From Herpetosiphon llansteffanensis (lineage in GTDB: Bacteria > Chloroflexota > Chloroflexia > Chloroflexales > Herpetosiphonaceae): a stretch of DNA of 64,000 nt. A program made the translations under genes and the position numbers. The notes beneath the pieces are model-generated. The model worked only from the letters and a program-made list of their open reading frames with translations. It ran no database searches and was not told where the DNA came from. Positions within the stretch are counted from its first letter, which is position 1; each line of letters opens with the position of its first letter. The DNA lies in the NCBI RefSeq assembly GCF_003205875.1, contig NZ_PUBZ01000033.1:62001-126000 (forward strand), written 5' to 3'. Shown piece by piece: positions 52,375-60,564 of this stretch.

Positions 52375-52633
52375 GGAACAGCCCTCTGGTCTAACCTACG
52401 ACCCACCAGCCAGCCAACTGCTCTCCTTGCAGCAGGCGGCGGCCTATACCCGTGAATATTACCCAGCTCAGTCGCTAACCGAAGGCAGTTTGCGCGTTTA
52501 CCTTAATAAAGGTAAAATCCGTGGCATCAAACTTGATCGCTATTGGTATACAACTGCTGCCGAGCTTGATCGCTATCTTTCTCAACCAGCATCAACCCCA
52601 AACGAACCACAACCACCAGTTACGGATTCGTAA
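52373..52633 (+). CDS. MerR/excisionase-type helix-turn-helix protein
   Basis: An 86-residue protein with a helix-turn-helix_17/excisionase-like core: LSLQQAAAYTREYYPAQSLTEGSLRVYLNKGKIRGIKLDRYWYTTAAELDRYL. This fold binds DNA in excisionases and in BldC/MerR-like regulators. The C-terminal 17 residues are proline-rich. ATG at 52373 has AAGGA 7 nt upstream, inside the first codons of the divergent STAND gene; the two ATG codons share the palindrome CATG. It could be the DNA-binding partner of the STAND ATPase, which has no DNA-binding domain itself. That link is inference. Confidence 0.8.
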   Translation: MEQPSGLTYDPPASQLLSLQQAAAYTREYYPAQSLTEGSLRVYLNKGKIRGIKLDRYWYTTAAELDRYLSQPASTPNEPQPPVTDS

Positions 52634-53131
52634 TTTCTCCAAGGTTCTCCAGCAAAACTCTAGATACAATCAAGAGCAAAGCCGCATTTGCAGCGCTTGA
52701 TTGTATGCTATCGTAGCACTATCGACTGCTAACGCAATCCATAACTTAATAACCAACCGAACCAGTGCGAATTGGGCATTGCTGAGCATCATTATAGCCG
52801 ACGATTGGTTTTCAACGAACAGCATGTGCTAGGCAAACAGCCAGATTCAAGCGTCGTCGCGCTCAATCGGTCACCCCTAGGAGGTCTCATGGTCGCCAGC
52901 CGTGTGCTCTGTAGCTGTAGAGGGCTACATTGCCACCCATTGCAAACCCACAGTAGCCGCCGTAACAATGTTACACCAGCTACCATCAGTCTATCATTAA
53001 CGCTTGTGGGAGAGAAGAACAATGGAGTAGGTTGGAAGAATGCCAATAGTCCGCTTGTGGGAGCTTAGATACTGTACCGAGGAAGAATAAACCAGGCAGG
53101 CCGCCATGAGAAGCAGCCTGCCTGTTATAAT
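52634..53131. other. Unique intergenic region, possible structured RNA, ends in a hairpin
   Basis: About 500 bp without word repeats or a convincing gene (a 98-codon ORF at 52772 has no known domain and poor codon pattern). It holds a direct repeat CGCTTGTGGGAG at 53001-53012 and 53052-53063, and several short stems, for example GCTCT...AGAG near 52910-52930. It ends with the terminator hairpin at 53093-53124. A non-coding RNA of unknown type would fit, but I recognise no known RNA family. Confidence 0.3.
53093..53124. terminator. Bidirectional hairpin terminator
   Basis: CAGGCAGGC (53093-53101) pairs with GCCTGCCTG (53116-53124) around a 14-nt loop. It lies just past the trxA stop on the minus strand and would also end any plus-strand transcript of the gap; T-rich tails are present on both sides (TTATAATTT; GTTTATTC). 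Confidence 0.75.
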
Positions 53132-53473
53132 TTAATGGCCAAGTAAGCGCTGCACTCGTTGCTCAAACGCCGCTTCACTCATTGCCCCAATCCAACGGTC
53201 AACCTCTTGACCATGCTGAAACACCACCATCGTTGGCAAGCCACGCACGCCCAAACGGCTCGCATATTGCACATCTTCATCAGTATTAATTTTGGCTACC
53301 ACGATTTCGCCAGCATAACGCTGGGCTAGTTTGGCCAAAATCGGCGCAATCACGCGGCAATGCACACACCACGGAGCCCAAAAATCCACAATCACCGGCG
53401 CTGCCGATTGCAAAACCTGTGCCTCAAAGCTGGCATCAGTAATATGGACTGGCTGATCGATCACCGTTGTCAT
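53132..53473 (-). CDS. trxA: Thioredoxin with CVHC active site
   Basis: A 113-residue thioredoxin-fold protein. The active site is W35-C36-V-H-C39 instead of the usual WCGPC; histidine in the fourth position is like DsbA-type or PDI sites and would raise the redox potential, which is inference. The cis-proline is present in RGLPT (P80), as are VIVDFWAPW and VAKINTDED. No signal peptide, so cytoplasmic. It is transcribed from a MerR-type promoter 50 bp upstream and divergent from a MerR-family gene. Confidence 0.92.
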   Translation of the reverse strand: MTTVIDQPVHITDASFEAQVLQSAAPVIVDFWAPWCVHCRVIAPILAKLAQRYAGEIVVAKINTDEDVQYASRLGVRGLPTMVVFQHGQEVDRWIGAMSEAAFEQRVQRLLGH

Positions 53474-53525
53474 GAGTTTGTTCCTCTACTTGACAGCTAT
53501 TGCATGATTACGCTAGCTCGTGAAG

Positions 53526-53556
53526 AGTGTACAAGTTCAAGTTAACTGGAAGTCAA
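53526..53556 (-). promoter_or_regulatory. MerR-type promoter of trxA with 19-bp spacer and dyad
   Basis: On the minus strand: -35 TTGACT (53556-53551), a 19-bp spacer and -10 TACACT (53531-53526). The spacer is longer than the standard 17 bp, as is typical of promoters activated by MerR-family proteins, and holds the dyad TTCCAGTTAACTTGAA (one mismatch). The -10 box lies 53 bp before the trxA start. The divergent MerR-family gene begins 26 bp on the other side. Confidence 0.75.
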
Positions 53557-53581
53557 GCAGCAATTTGCAGGGGTTCGGTAT

Positions 53582-53977
53582 ATGCAACAACTGAGCATCA
53601 GTATGGTCGCCAAACAGGCTGGCATCAAATCCTCAACAATTCGCTATTACGAAGAAATTAACTTATTGCCGCCTGCTGCACGCCAGAATGGTCGGCGCTA
53701 TTATGATCAGCAGATTTTCGAGCGCCTCGCTTTTATTCGCACAACCCAACGGCTCGGATTTAGCTTGCATGAAATTCAATTGCTCTTTCAGCAGCAGCAG
53801 CAACCAGCGCCGCTCGCAGGCTTATGGCGAAAAATGGCTAAACAAAAGTTGGCCGATCTTAGCCAATTGCTCGAACAGGCCAGCCATGTGCAGCAGTTGT
53901 TGCAGCGCGGGCTGCGTTGCCGTTGCGCCACACTTGAAACCTGTGTGCATTGTGTGTTACAACATTGCCAAGATTAA
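53582..53977 (+). CDS. MerR-family regulator with C-terminal cysteine cluster
   Basis: A 131-residue MerR-family regulator. N-terminal HTH: LSISMVAKQAGIKSSTIRYYEEINLLPPAARQNGRRYY, then LAFIRTTQRLGFSLHEIQLLF. A coiled-coil helix links to the effector end GLRCRCATLETCVHCVLQHC with five cysteines. SoxR and related sensors carry a C-x2-C-x-C-x5-C cluster in the same place, so a metal or Fe-S/redox signal is plausible. It is divergent from trxA and probably activates it through the dyad at 53534-53549. Confidence 0.92.
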   Translation: MQQLSISMVAKQAGIKSSTIRYYEEINLLPPAARQNGRRYYDQQIFERLAFIRTTQRLGFSLHEIQLLFQQQQQPAPLAGLWRKMAKQKLADLSQLLEQASHVQQLLQRGLRCRCATLETCVHCVLQHCQD

Positions 53978-54044
53978 GCGAAACCTTTTGATACTATGTC
54001 TACGTATAAGGCGATAATAACTCGATCAAGCTAGGAGGATGTGC

Positions 54045-54809
54045 ATGTTCCGTAAATTGCTCGCCAGTGTTGGTATTGGCAATGCTCGTATCGAAACTCA
54101 TCTCCACAACAATACAACTGCGCCTGGTGGCACAATTGCCGGTGAAGTGCATATTATCGGCGGCGATGTCGAACAAGATATTGAAGCGCTGTATCTGTTT
54201 TTGGTCACGCGCTATACCCGCGAATACGACGACAACAAAATGACCCAAGATCATACGATTGGCCAATATCCCTTGACGCAGCGCTTTGTGCTCCAACCAG
54301 GGGCGCAACAACGGATTCCATTTAGCATTAATTTGCCGCTCGATACGCCATTGACCATGGGCCATCAGCCTGTTTTTATTCGCACTGGCTTATCAATTAG
54401 CGGTGGGGTCGATGCCAGCGATGTTGATCAGCTGAATATTCAGCCGCATCCATCACAGTCAACGATTATTCAGGCCATTCAACAAATTGGCTTCCAACTC
54501 TACACCGTGCACAACGAATACAATTCGCGCTGGCGCGGCCCGTATCCATTTGTGCAAGAACTCGAGTTTAAGCCCTACGGCCACCAAAGTTTCCACATCG
54601 AAGAATTAGAAGTTGTGCTTGATCTGCAAGATTATGGGGTCGATGTTTATTTGGAAATCGACAAGCGCTTGCATGGCTTTGCCAAGTTGTTTGCCGATTT
54701 CGATCTCAATGAGCGTTATGCCAAGTTGACCTTTACCCACGCCGATATTCAGCGCCCAGATTTGGCGCATATCATCAGCCAAACGATTCAATCTCGAATG
54801 CGCCATTAA
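54045..54809 (+). CDS. Spo0M-family (arrestin-like) protein
   Basis: A 254-residue protein of the Spo0M (sporulation-control) family: MFRKLLASVGIGNARIETHLHNNTTAPGGTIAGEVHIIGG, then RIPFSINLPLDTPLT and LDLQDYGVDVYLEIDKR. The fold is an arrestin-like pair of beta sandwiches. Spo0M affects sporulation and cell-shape control in Bacillus; Chloroflexota carry homologues without sporulation, so the role here is open. I chose ATG at 54045, 6 nt past AGGAGG; an ATG six bases earlier overlaps the ribosome site. Single gene. Confidence 0.9.
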   Translation: MFRKLLASVGIGNARIETHLHNNTTAPGGTIAGEVHIIGGDVEQDIEALYLFLVTRYTREYDDNKMTQDHTIGQYPLTQRFVLQPGAQQRIPFSINLPLDTPLTMGHQPVFIRTGLSISGGVDASDVDQLNIQPHPSQSTIIQAIQQIGFQLYTVHNEYNSRWRGPYPFVQELEFKPYGHQSFHIEELEVVLDLQDYGVDVYLEIDKRLHGFAKLFADFDLNERYAKLTFTHADIQRPDLAHIISQTIQSRMRH

Positions 54810-54873
54810 TCACTGACGCTTCGTTATAAGCCAAATAATGGTCGCGCATCTTGTGATACGCGACCATTGGGTT

Positions 54874-55638
54874 TTAGCCCAAAACATAGTGGGCCAGCGC
54901 AGTATGCAGCAGATTGCGCACCATCTGGCCAAAATGGCGATTCAGATCGACAGGCAACAAGGCTAATTCTTTGGTTAATGGCTGTGGTTGCCAACCTTGG
55001 GTCACCAGCATCAACGCGGCTTTTTGAAATTCGGCCAAGACTGCTTTGGCCAAATCGCCGCCAAGACACCAAACCTCAAATTTTTGCAAGCCCTCAGCGG
55101 TTTGGCGGTCGTGTAAATCAACCAACGAATACATATCGATATTCGTCCAGAGCGCGCCAGCCTTGGCTTGCTCCAACAAATGCCCGCCGTGAAACACAAT
55201 TAAATCGCGAAAGCCCTCGCCACCAGCAACACAAAAAACTGCATCAAGCGCCGCTAATTGCTCGGGATAGCGTTTGGCAAAATGCTCAAGCGCCAGTTCA
55301 ATGCTGCGTAAATAGGCTGGCAAAATGTAGGGCTTGCTGGCTTGAGCATATTCAACAATCCGATGCGCCAAATTTGCCAGCAGCACATCGCGCAGCGCAG
55401 CTAAGGCAGCCATAATTGCTGGCAATTGATTGGCCTCAAACGACGATTCAACCCCAATTGAGCTAATACCTGGATAAATGGTTGCCAGATGCTCGCCATA
55501 TTTTTTGGCATAAACTGCATGCATGCCGTGGCGTGGGCAGCCACCGCGTTCAACGCCAGGCCCACGAAAATGGGCGCGGATTGGCGCAAAAAGGCCATAG
55601 CCAGCTTGCAGTTGTTCAGCAATTTGTAAATCGTTCAT
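54874..55638 (-). CDS. Conserved hypothetical protein
   Basis: A 254-residue protein with no recognised domain. It starts MNDLQIAEQLQAGYGLF and has the unusual Cys/His cluster RGGCPRHGMHAVYAKKYGEH near 30-50, a glycine-rich VAGGEGFRDLIVFHGGHLLEQ, and NIDMYSLVDLHDR. Mostly alpha/beta; no membrane segment or signal. I chose ATG at 55638 because the in-frame ATG at 55707 would add a hydrophobic non-conserved stretch; AAAGGGG lies upstream of it. Divergent from the secreted protein at 55814. Confidence 0.7.
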   Translation of the reverse strand: MNDLQIAEQLQAGYGLFAPIRAHFRGPGVERGGCPRHGMHAVYAKKYGEHLATIYPGISSIGVESSFEANQLPAIMAALAALRDVLLANLAHRIVEYAQASKPYILPAYLRSIELALEHFAKRYPEQLAALDAVFCVAGGEGFRDLIVFHGGHLLEQAKAGALWTNIDMYSLVDLHDRQTAEGLQKFEVWCLGGDLAKAVLAEFQKAALMLVTQGWQPQPLTKELALLPVDLNRHFGQMVRNLLHTALAHYVLG

Positions 55639-55813
55639 TGTGGCAACCCCTTTCGACCATACACACACTGCCAATACTATAGAGCATATTCGGCCAAGCT
55701 TTGGCACGCAGGCCAGATTTTCAGGTTTCTCAGGCCAACTTCAGCGTGATGCTATGGTTTTTGCTAGCCTCCAGCGCTATACTCGCAGGAGATATTTGGT
55801 TTTGGAGGAACGG

Positions 55814-57967
55814 ATGATGCGACGAACAAGTTTGGTTTTTTGCCTCTTAATTGTCAGTCTTAGTTTGGTGCAGCAACGCCCAAGTTATGCGGCGTTTGCT
55901 GATGGCTTTGCCGATTCGGCTTTTCGCCAACGCTGGCAACGTGCCGATCAAGCGGTTGCCGATGGCCAAACGACGCGCTCGTGGGTTTGGGGCCAGCAAA
56001 TTGGGCCACGCAGCTTTGAGCGCTATCAGGAATCGCCGCAACATAATCGGCTGACCCAATATTTTGATAAAGCGCGCATGGAAATTAGCCAACCAGCTGC
56101 CGACCGTAATAGCGAGTGGTTTGCAACCAACGGTTTGTTGGTGGTTGAGATGATCAGTGGCCAGATGCAAACTGGCGATCAGCGCTTCGAGCCACGCACC
56201 GCAGCCAATGTGCCAATTGCTGGCGACCCTGATAGCACCAGCCCAACCTACGCCAGCCTTGGGCCAATCGCCACCACCAATGGCTATAATCGCAGCGAAA
56301 ATCGCCAAGGTCAACGCATTAGCAGTGTCTTGGCAGCCAATGGTCAAATTAGCGATGAGCCAAATCTGGCAATACCCAATACGACAATTGTGCATTATGA
56401 AGCCGTTACTGGCCACAATGTGCCCAAAGTATTTGTTGATTTTCAACAATCGCTGGGCGATGTAAACAATGTGTTGGGCACGTTTGGCTACCCAATCACC
56501 GAAGCCTATTGGATCGATACGCTGATCGCTGGCCAAGCGCAACGAGTGCTATTCCAAGCCTTCGAGCGCCGCGTGCTGACCTACAATCCCAAGAATCCAG
56601 CCAATTGGCAAGTTGAAATGGGTAATGTGGGCAGCCATTATTATCGCTGGCGCTATGCCACGCCAATGCATTATTTTCAGGCGAGCGAGAGCAAAGCCAC
56701 TGTTTCCGAGGCTGGAACGATCGCGCTGAACACCGAAGGCTATCAGGGCGCACTCGTTGATAGCCAACCGAACGATCCGATTTTTCCGTACAAACGAATT
56801 GATCGCAGCAAAATCACCGGCTATCAAGCAAAAAATTATCGCTTGCTCAAGCTTGAGAATCGTTATGTCACGCTAACAATGCTGCCTGAACTTGGTGGCC
56901 GCGTCTATCAATTGACCAACAAGGCTACTGGCCAAAACTTGCTCTACCAAAATCCGGTGATCAAAGCCAGCCATTTGGGCCAGCGCGGTTGGTGGCTCGC
57001 GGCGGGCGGCATCGAATGGGCAGCCCCAACCGAGGAACACGGCTACCTAGAATCTGAGCCATGGGATTATCGATTGGAGCAAACCAACGATGCAGCGCGG
57101 GTGATTGTTTCAACCACCGAACGCCACACCGGAGTTCAAATTGAAATCACCGTTGAGCTAACCAACGATAGCCAAATCGTCAATATGCGTGGCGTTTATC
57201 GCAACCCAACCGCCAACCCACAGCCATTCCAATTTTGGATGAATGCGATGATTGCGCCTGGTGGAATCAACCATTTGCAACCGAGCTTACATTTTGTCGT
57301 GCCAACCAAGCAGATGATTGTGCATGCCACCCAAGATACGGCCTTGCCAGCACCGCAACAAACAATTAGCTGGCCCAATTTCAACAATCGCGACCTCAGT
57401 CGTTATGCAACATGGAATGGCTATATTGGCCTCTTTGCCGCCGACAACTTGAGCGGAAGCTGGGCTGGCGTGTATGATCCAGCACTCAACCAAGGTCTCA
57501 TGCTGGTTGATCTTGACCCAAATTTGCCTGGCATCAAAACCTTTGCCTTTGATGACCAATTTGATCGTAGCCTCTACACCACCGATGGCAGCGATTACGC
57601 CGAACTTTGGCATGGCGCACAATGCACATTCTGGGATTATCCCGCCTTGCCAGCAGGTGAAAGCCGATCATTCGAGGCCCATTGGCTGCCGTTGCACGAT
57701 CTTGGCGATCTGAGTGCTGGCAATCGCTTTGGGGCAGTAGGCATGGCTCGCAGCAGCACTGGCCATTTGGTCGTCGCAATTCAACCAAGCCAAGCCTTCG
57801 CCGCCACTCCAGTCACGATCAGTAGCGAAGGCAAATTGCTGTGGCAAGGCACGCTTGATCTCAAGCCCCAACAGCCGCTGCGGATCGAATTAGAGAACCT
57901 TCCTTATGCCAATCGCCCAATCTCGGTCGAGTGGGCAGGCCAAACCCAAGAACTCATCACTCCATAG
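55814..57967 (+). CDS. Secreted protein: Chloroflexi module plus DUF5107-like mutarotase-fold domain
   Basis: A 717-residue exported protein. Signal peptide at 1-27 (MMRRTSLVFCLLIVSLSL...SYAAFA). Residues 28-283 repeat the module seen in the GH99-like protein: FRQRWQRADQ, SWVWGQQ, TQYFDKARMEI, ATNGLLVVEMISGQMQTGD, FGYPITEAYW, FERRVLTYNP and VEMGNVGSHYYRWRY. Residues about 320-715 are a beta-sandwich like DUF5107/galactose mutarotase proteins: NRYVTLTMLPELGGRVYQLTNKATGQNLLYQN, AAGGIEWAAPTEEHG, and LWHGAQCTFWDYPALPAGES. A carbohydrate-related role is inference. GGAGG lies 5 nt before the ATG; an ATG 174 bp upstream is rejected. Confidence 0.82.
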   Translation: MMRRTSLVFCLLIVSLSLVQQRPSYAAFADGFADSAFRQRWQRADQAVADGQTTRSWVWGQQIGPRSFERYQESPQHNRLTQYFDKARMEISQPAADRNSEWFATNGLLVVEMISGQMQTGDQRFEPRTAANVPIAGDPDSTSPTYASLGPIATTNGYNRSENRQGQRISSVLAANGQISDEPNLAIPNTTIVHYEAVTGHNVPKVFVDFQQSLGDVNNVLGTFGYPITEAYWIDTLIAGQAQRVLFQAFERRVLTYNPKNPANWQVEMGNVGSHYYRWRYATPMHYFQASESKATVSEAGTIALNTEGYQGALVDSQPNDPIFPYKRIDRSKITGYQAKNYRLLKLENRYVTLTMLPELGGRVYQLTNKATGQNLLYQNPVIKASHLGQRGWWLAAGGIEWAAPTEEHGYLESEPWDYRLEQTNDAARVIVSTTERHTGVQIEITVELTNDSQIVNMRGVYRNPTANPQPFQFWMNAMIAPGGINHLQPSLHFVVPTKQMIVHATQDTALPAPQQTISWPNFNNRDLSRYATWNGYIGLFAADNLSGSWAGVYDPALNQGLMLVDLDPNLPGIKTFAFDDQFDRSLYTTDGSDYAELWHGAQCTFWDYPALPAGESRSFEAHWLPLHDLGDLSAGNRFGAVGMARSSTGHLVVAIQPSQAFAATPVTISSEGKLLWQGTLDLKPQQPLRIELENLPYANRPISVEWAGQTQELITP

Positions 57968-58219
57968 CTGTAACTGCGAAGTACGCGAACTATAAGAAAG
58001 ATGGAAATAAGGCTATAGACTATAGGCTTTTGGCTATTGAGGCTTCCAACGATTGTCCGATAGCCAAAAGCCTAGCGCCCTCATAATTAAGCTATTTTTG
58101 ACAAACCAGCGCCCCTTCCGTATACTAGCGCTCAAATAAAATCTATTTAATCCGACTAAATTGATTTTATTCTACATAATCATCAAATAAGCCCAAAATA
58201 TATGGAAGGATCGAGCAGC
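57968..58219. other. Intergenic region with word repeats and an AT-rich promoter
   Basis: Begins with 'ggctatagactataggcttttggctattg' words (58009-58040) and 'cgatagccaaaagccta' (58058-58074). From 58090 it is AT-rich with TTGACA (58097-58102) and TATACT (58120-58125) 17 bp apart, a near-consensus sigma-A promoter for the aminotransferase gene. Confidence 0.65.
58097..58125 (+). promoter_or_regulatory. Near-consensus sigma-A promoter of the aminotransferase gene
   Basis: TTGACA (58097-58102), 17-bp spacer, TATACT (58120-58125). Predicted start of transcription is about 85 bp before the ATG, leaving an AT-rich leader. Confidence 0.7.
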
Positions 58220-59512
58220 ATGAGCGCAGCACAACTGCCAAAGGTCAGCGGCGAAGCCCTCAATCTCAGCAAATCGATGGAATTATTGGCCCAAGCAGAA
58301 GCAATTGTTCCCGGTACAACCCAATCGTTGATGAAACGGCCCGAACAATTTGCCTATGGTTCGTTTCCAGTCTTTATTGATCATGGCGATGGCGCGGTCG
58401 TGACCGACGTTGATGGCAACCAATATATCGACTACATCTGTGGTTTGGGCGCAACCACCTTGGGCCACAACCATCCAGCAGTCGTCGATACGATTCGCAA
58501 GAATTTGGATAAAGGGCTGATTCATTCGCTGCCCACCGAAGTTGAGGTTCGCGCAACCCAAGCCTTGCTCGATATTATTCCCAACGCCGAAATGGCACGT
58601 TTCTTCAAAACTGGCGCTGATGCAACCTCAGCTGCCGTACGCTTAGCTCGTCACGTCACCAAGCGCGAACGGATTATCACGGTTGGCTACAATGGCTGGC
58701 ACGATCATTTTATGTATTACACGCCAGGCGTGCCCGCAGGCCTGAGCCAATACACCGAACAAGTATCGTTGATGGCTCCCCACGAAAAGCCCAACCTGAT
58801 TGCCGCCATCAACAAACATGGCGATCAATTGGCTGCCGTCTTGCTTTCAATGCCCTACAAACACTGCTTAGATGCTGAGTATTTGAACGAAGTGAAGGCC
58901 GCTTGTCATGCAGTTGGCGCATTATTTGTGCTCGACGAAGTGGTGACGGGCTTCCGCTTGGCACTTGGTGGCGCACAAGAATTCTACGGCGTTGATGCAG
59001 ATTTCGTCTGCCTTTCGAAGGGCATTGCCGCAGGTATGCCACTTTCGGCTATCGCTGGCCCCAAAAAGTATCTCGAACGCTTATCAGATTTGCAAGTTTC
59101 AACCACCTTTGGCGGCGAAATGCTCTCGTTGGAAGTGTGTTACGAAGTGATCAATGTCTATCGCAACACCAATTACTTTGAGCATGTTGCCAACCTTGGC
59201 AAGCATTTGCGCGACGGCGTGAATGCCAAAGCAGAAGCGCTTGGTGTGGCGTTGCGGGTTTGCGGCTACGATGCAATTCCTTTCTTCTCGTTTGCCCCTG
59301 ATATGCCAACCCATGCCCGTTTGATGGAAGCGCTGTTGGGTGCAATTGCCAAACATGGCGTGATTTTGCGCCGCGATGTCAACTTCTTGACCAGCGCTCA
59401 CACGATCGAGCACATTGACTTTACGGTCGAAGCGGTTGCCAAAGGCTTGCAAGAACTGCTTGATCGCGGCATCATCGAATCGACCAACGGCAAAGAACAA
59501 GCAGCTGGCTAG
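58220..59512 (+). CDS. Class III PLP aminotransferase (glutamate-1-semialdehyde aminomutase-like)
   Basis: A 430-residue fold-type I class III PLP enzyme. Resembles HemL in VPGTTQSLMKRP, YIDYICGLGATTLGHNHP, FFKTGADATSAAVRLAR, YNGWHDHF and LDEVVTGFRLALGGAQEF. The PLP lysine is in CLSKGIAAGMPLSAIAG, where true HemL usually has GKIIGGG; this suggests a related aminotransferase or aminomutase and not necessarily HemL of heme synthesis. I chose ATG at 58220 with GGAAGGA 9 nt upstream; an ATG 18 bp earlier lacks a ribosome site. Neighbouring sugar genes are not linked. Substrate unknown. Confidence 0.85.
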   Translation: MSAAQLPKVSGEALNLSKSMELLAQAEAIVPGTTQSLMKRPEQFAYGSFPVFIDHGDGAVVTDVDGNQYIDYICGLGATTLGHNHPAVVDTIRKNLDKGLIHSLPTEVEVRATQALLDIIPNAEMARFFKTGADATSAAVRLARHVTKRERIITVGYNGWHDHFMYYTPGVPAGLSQYTEQVSLMAPHEKPNLIAAINKHGDQLAAVLLSMPYKHCLDAEYLNEVKAACHAVGALFVLDEVVTGFRLALGGAQEFYGVDADFVCLSKGIAAGMPLSAIAGPKKYLERLSDLQVSTTFGGEMLSLEVCYEVINVYRNTNYFEHVANLGKHLRDGVNAKAEALGVALRVCGYDAIPFFSFAPDMPTHARLMEALLGAIAKHGVILRRDVNFLTSAHTIEHIDFTVEAVAKGLQELLDRGIIESTNGKEQAAG

Positions 59513-59599
59513 TTGGTTGATCCACGAAGAGCACGAAGCGCACGAAGCTGAGGAGATGAGAACTCATCAAAACAATCCTCAAAACAACTATTTGGGGGT

Positions 59600-59622
59600 G
59601 CAGGGGGCTGAAAACCCCCTGC
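59600..59622. repeat. Strong hairpin in a short repeat segment
   Basis: GCAGGGGG (59600-59607) pairs perfectly with CCCCCTGC (59615-59622) around CTGAAAA. It follows 'ccacgaagagcacgaag'-type words (59521-59540) and may stop transcription of the aminotransferase and SDR genes, which converge here. Confidence 0.65.
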
Positions 59623-59673
59623 GTTTCCCTCCAGCGGAGGGACGGAAGGGAGGAGAAACCAGATGCTGCTTGG

Positions 59674-60501
59674 TTAAATTCCCATGCCGCCAGTGACTTC
59701 TAGAATTTCGCCATTGACATAGTTGGCCAAGTTTGAAGCCAAAAAGACCATTGGCCCAGCAGCTTCCTCAGGCGTACCAGCCCGCCCCATCGGGTGAAAC
59801 ATGGTAATTCCGGCCATCAGATTTTCGGGCACACCAAGCTTAATTTCCTGCTCGCCGCGTTGAATCGTTTCGCCTTGTTCCTTGGCTGCGGTCAAACGGG
59901 TTTCGATAAAGCCATAGCACACTGCATTGGTTTGCACATTGAAACGGCCCCATTCTTTGGCCAAGGTTTTGGTTAAGCCAACCACGCCAGATTTGGCAGC
60001 AGCATAATTGACTTGACCAGCATTGCCATACACACCAGAAACCGACGAAACATTGATAATTTTGCGTGGTTTGGCAGCGCCATTAGCCTTCATTTCGGCT
60101 TTGGCTGTATCGCGCAAATAGGGAGCCGCCGCCCGAATCAGGCGAAATGGCGCTGATAAATGCACATCGAGCATGGCTTGCCATTGCGCATCATCCATCG
60201 TATGCAGCACCCCATCCCACGTGTAGCCAGCATTGTTGACCAAAATATCGAGGCCACCAAAGTGCTCTAACGTAGCGGCAATCGCTTGTGGCGCAAATTC
60301 AGCACTGGTCACATCGCCTGCAAATGCCAAGGCTTTGCCACCAGCAGCGGTCAATTCTGCTGCTAGTTGATCAACTGGCGCTGCATCCAAATCACAAAGC
60401 ACCACATGCGCCCCATGCTGGCTGAACAAACGGGCTGCTGCGGCCCCAATGCCACGCCCAGCTCCCGTAATCAATGCCACTTTTTCGGCCAATAACGCCA
60501 T
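59674..60501 (-). CDS. SDR-family 3-oxoacyl-ACP reductase-like dehydrogenase
   Basis: A 275-residue short-chain dehydrogenase of the FabG type. Cofactor motif GAGRGIGAAAARLF at about 13-26; DLDAAPVD (NAD/NADP choice), NNAGY near 90; catalytic NVSSVSGVYGNAGQVNYAAAKSGVVG with Ser, Tyr and Lys; and the C-terminal PMGRAGTPEEAAGPMVFLASNLANYVNGEILEVTGGMGI. Probably NADPH-linked 3-oxoacyl reductase or another alcohol dehydrogenase. Compared with FabG it has an insert of about 25 residues near 190-215. Single gene between repeats. Confidence 0.9.
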   Translation of the reverse strand: MALLAEKVALITGAGRGIGAAAARLFSQHGAHVVLCDLDAAPVDQLAAELTAAGGKALAFAGDVTSAEFAPQAIAATLEHFGGLDILVNNAGYTWDGVLHTMDDAQWQAMLDVHLSAPFRLIRAAAPYLRDTAKAEMKANGAAKPRKIINVSSVSGVYGNAGQVNYAAAKSGVVGLTKTLAKEWGRFNVQTNAVCYGFIETRLTAAKEQGETIQRGEQEIKLGVPENLMAGITMFHPMGRAGTPEEAAGPMVFLASNLANYVNGEILEVTGGMGI

Positions 60502-60564
60502 TGTCTACCTCCAAAAACAGCTAGTATGCGGCGATGATACTAAACCTTGGGATAAAATGCCATT

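Noticed and set aside
52772-53068. A 98-codon plus-strand ORF.
   Set aside because: No domain, unusual composition, no clear ribosome site and overlap with short direct repeats and stems. Treated as non-coding.
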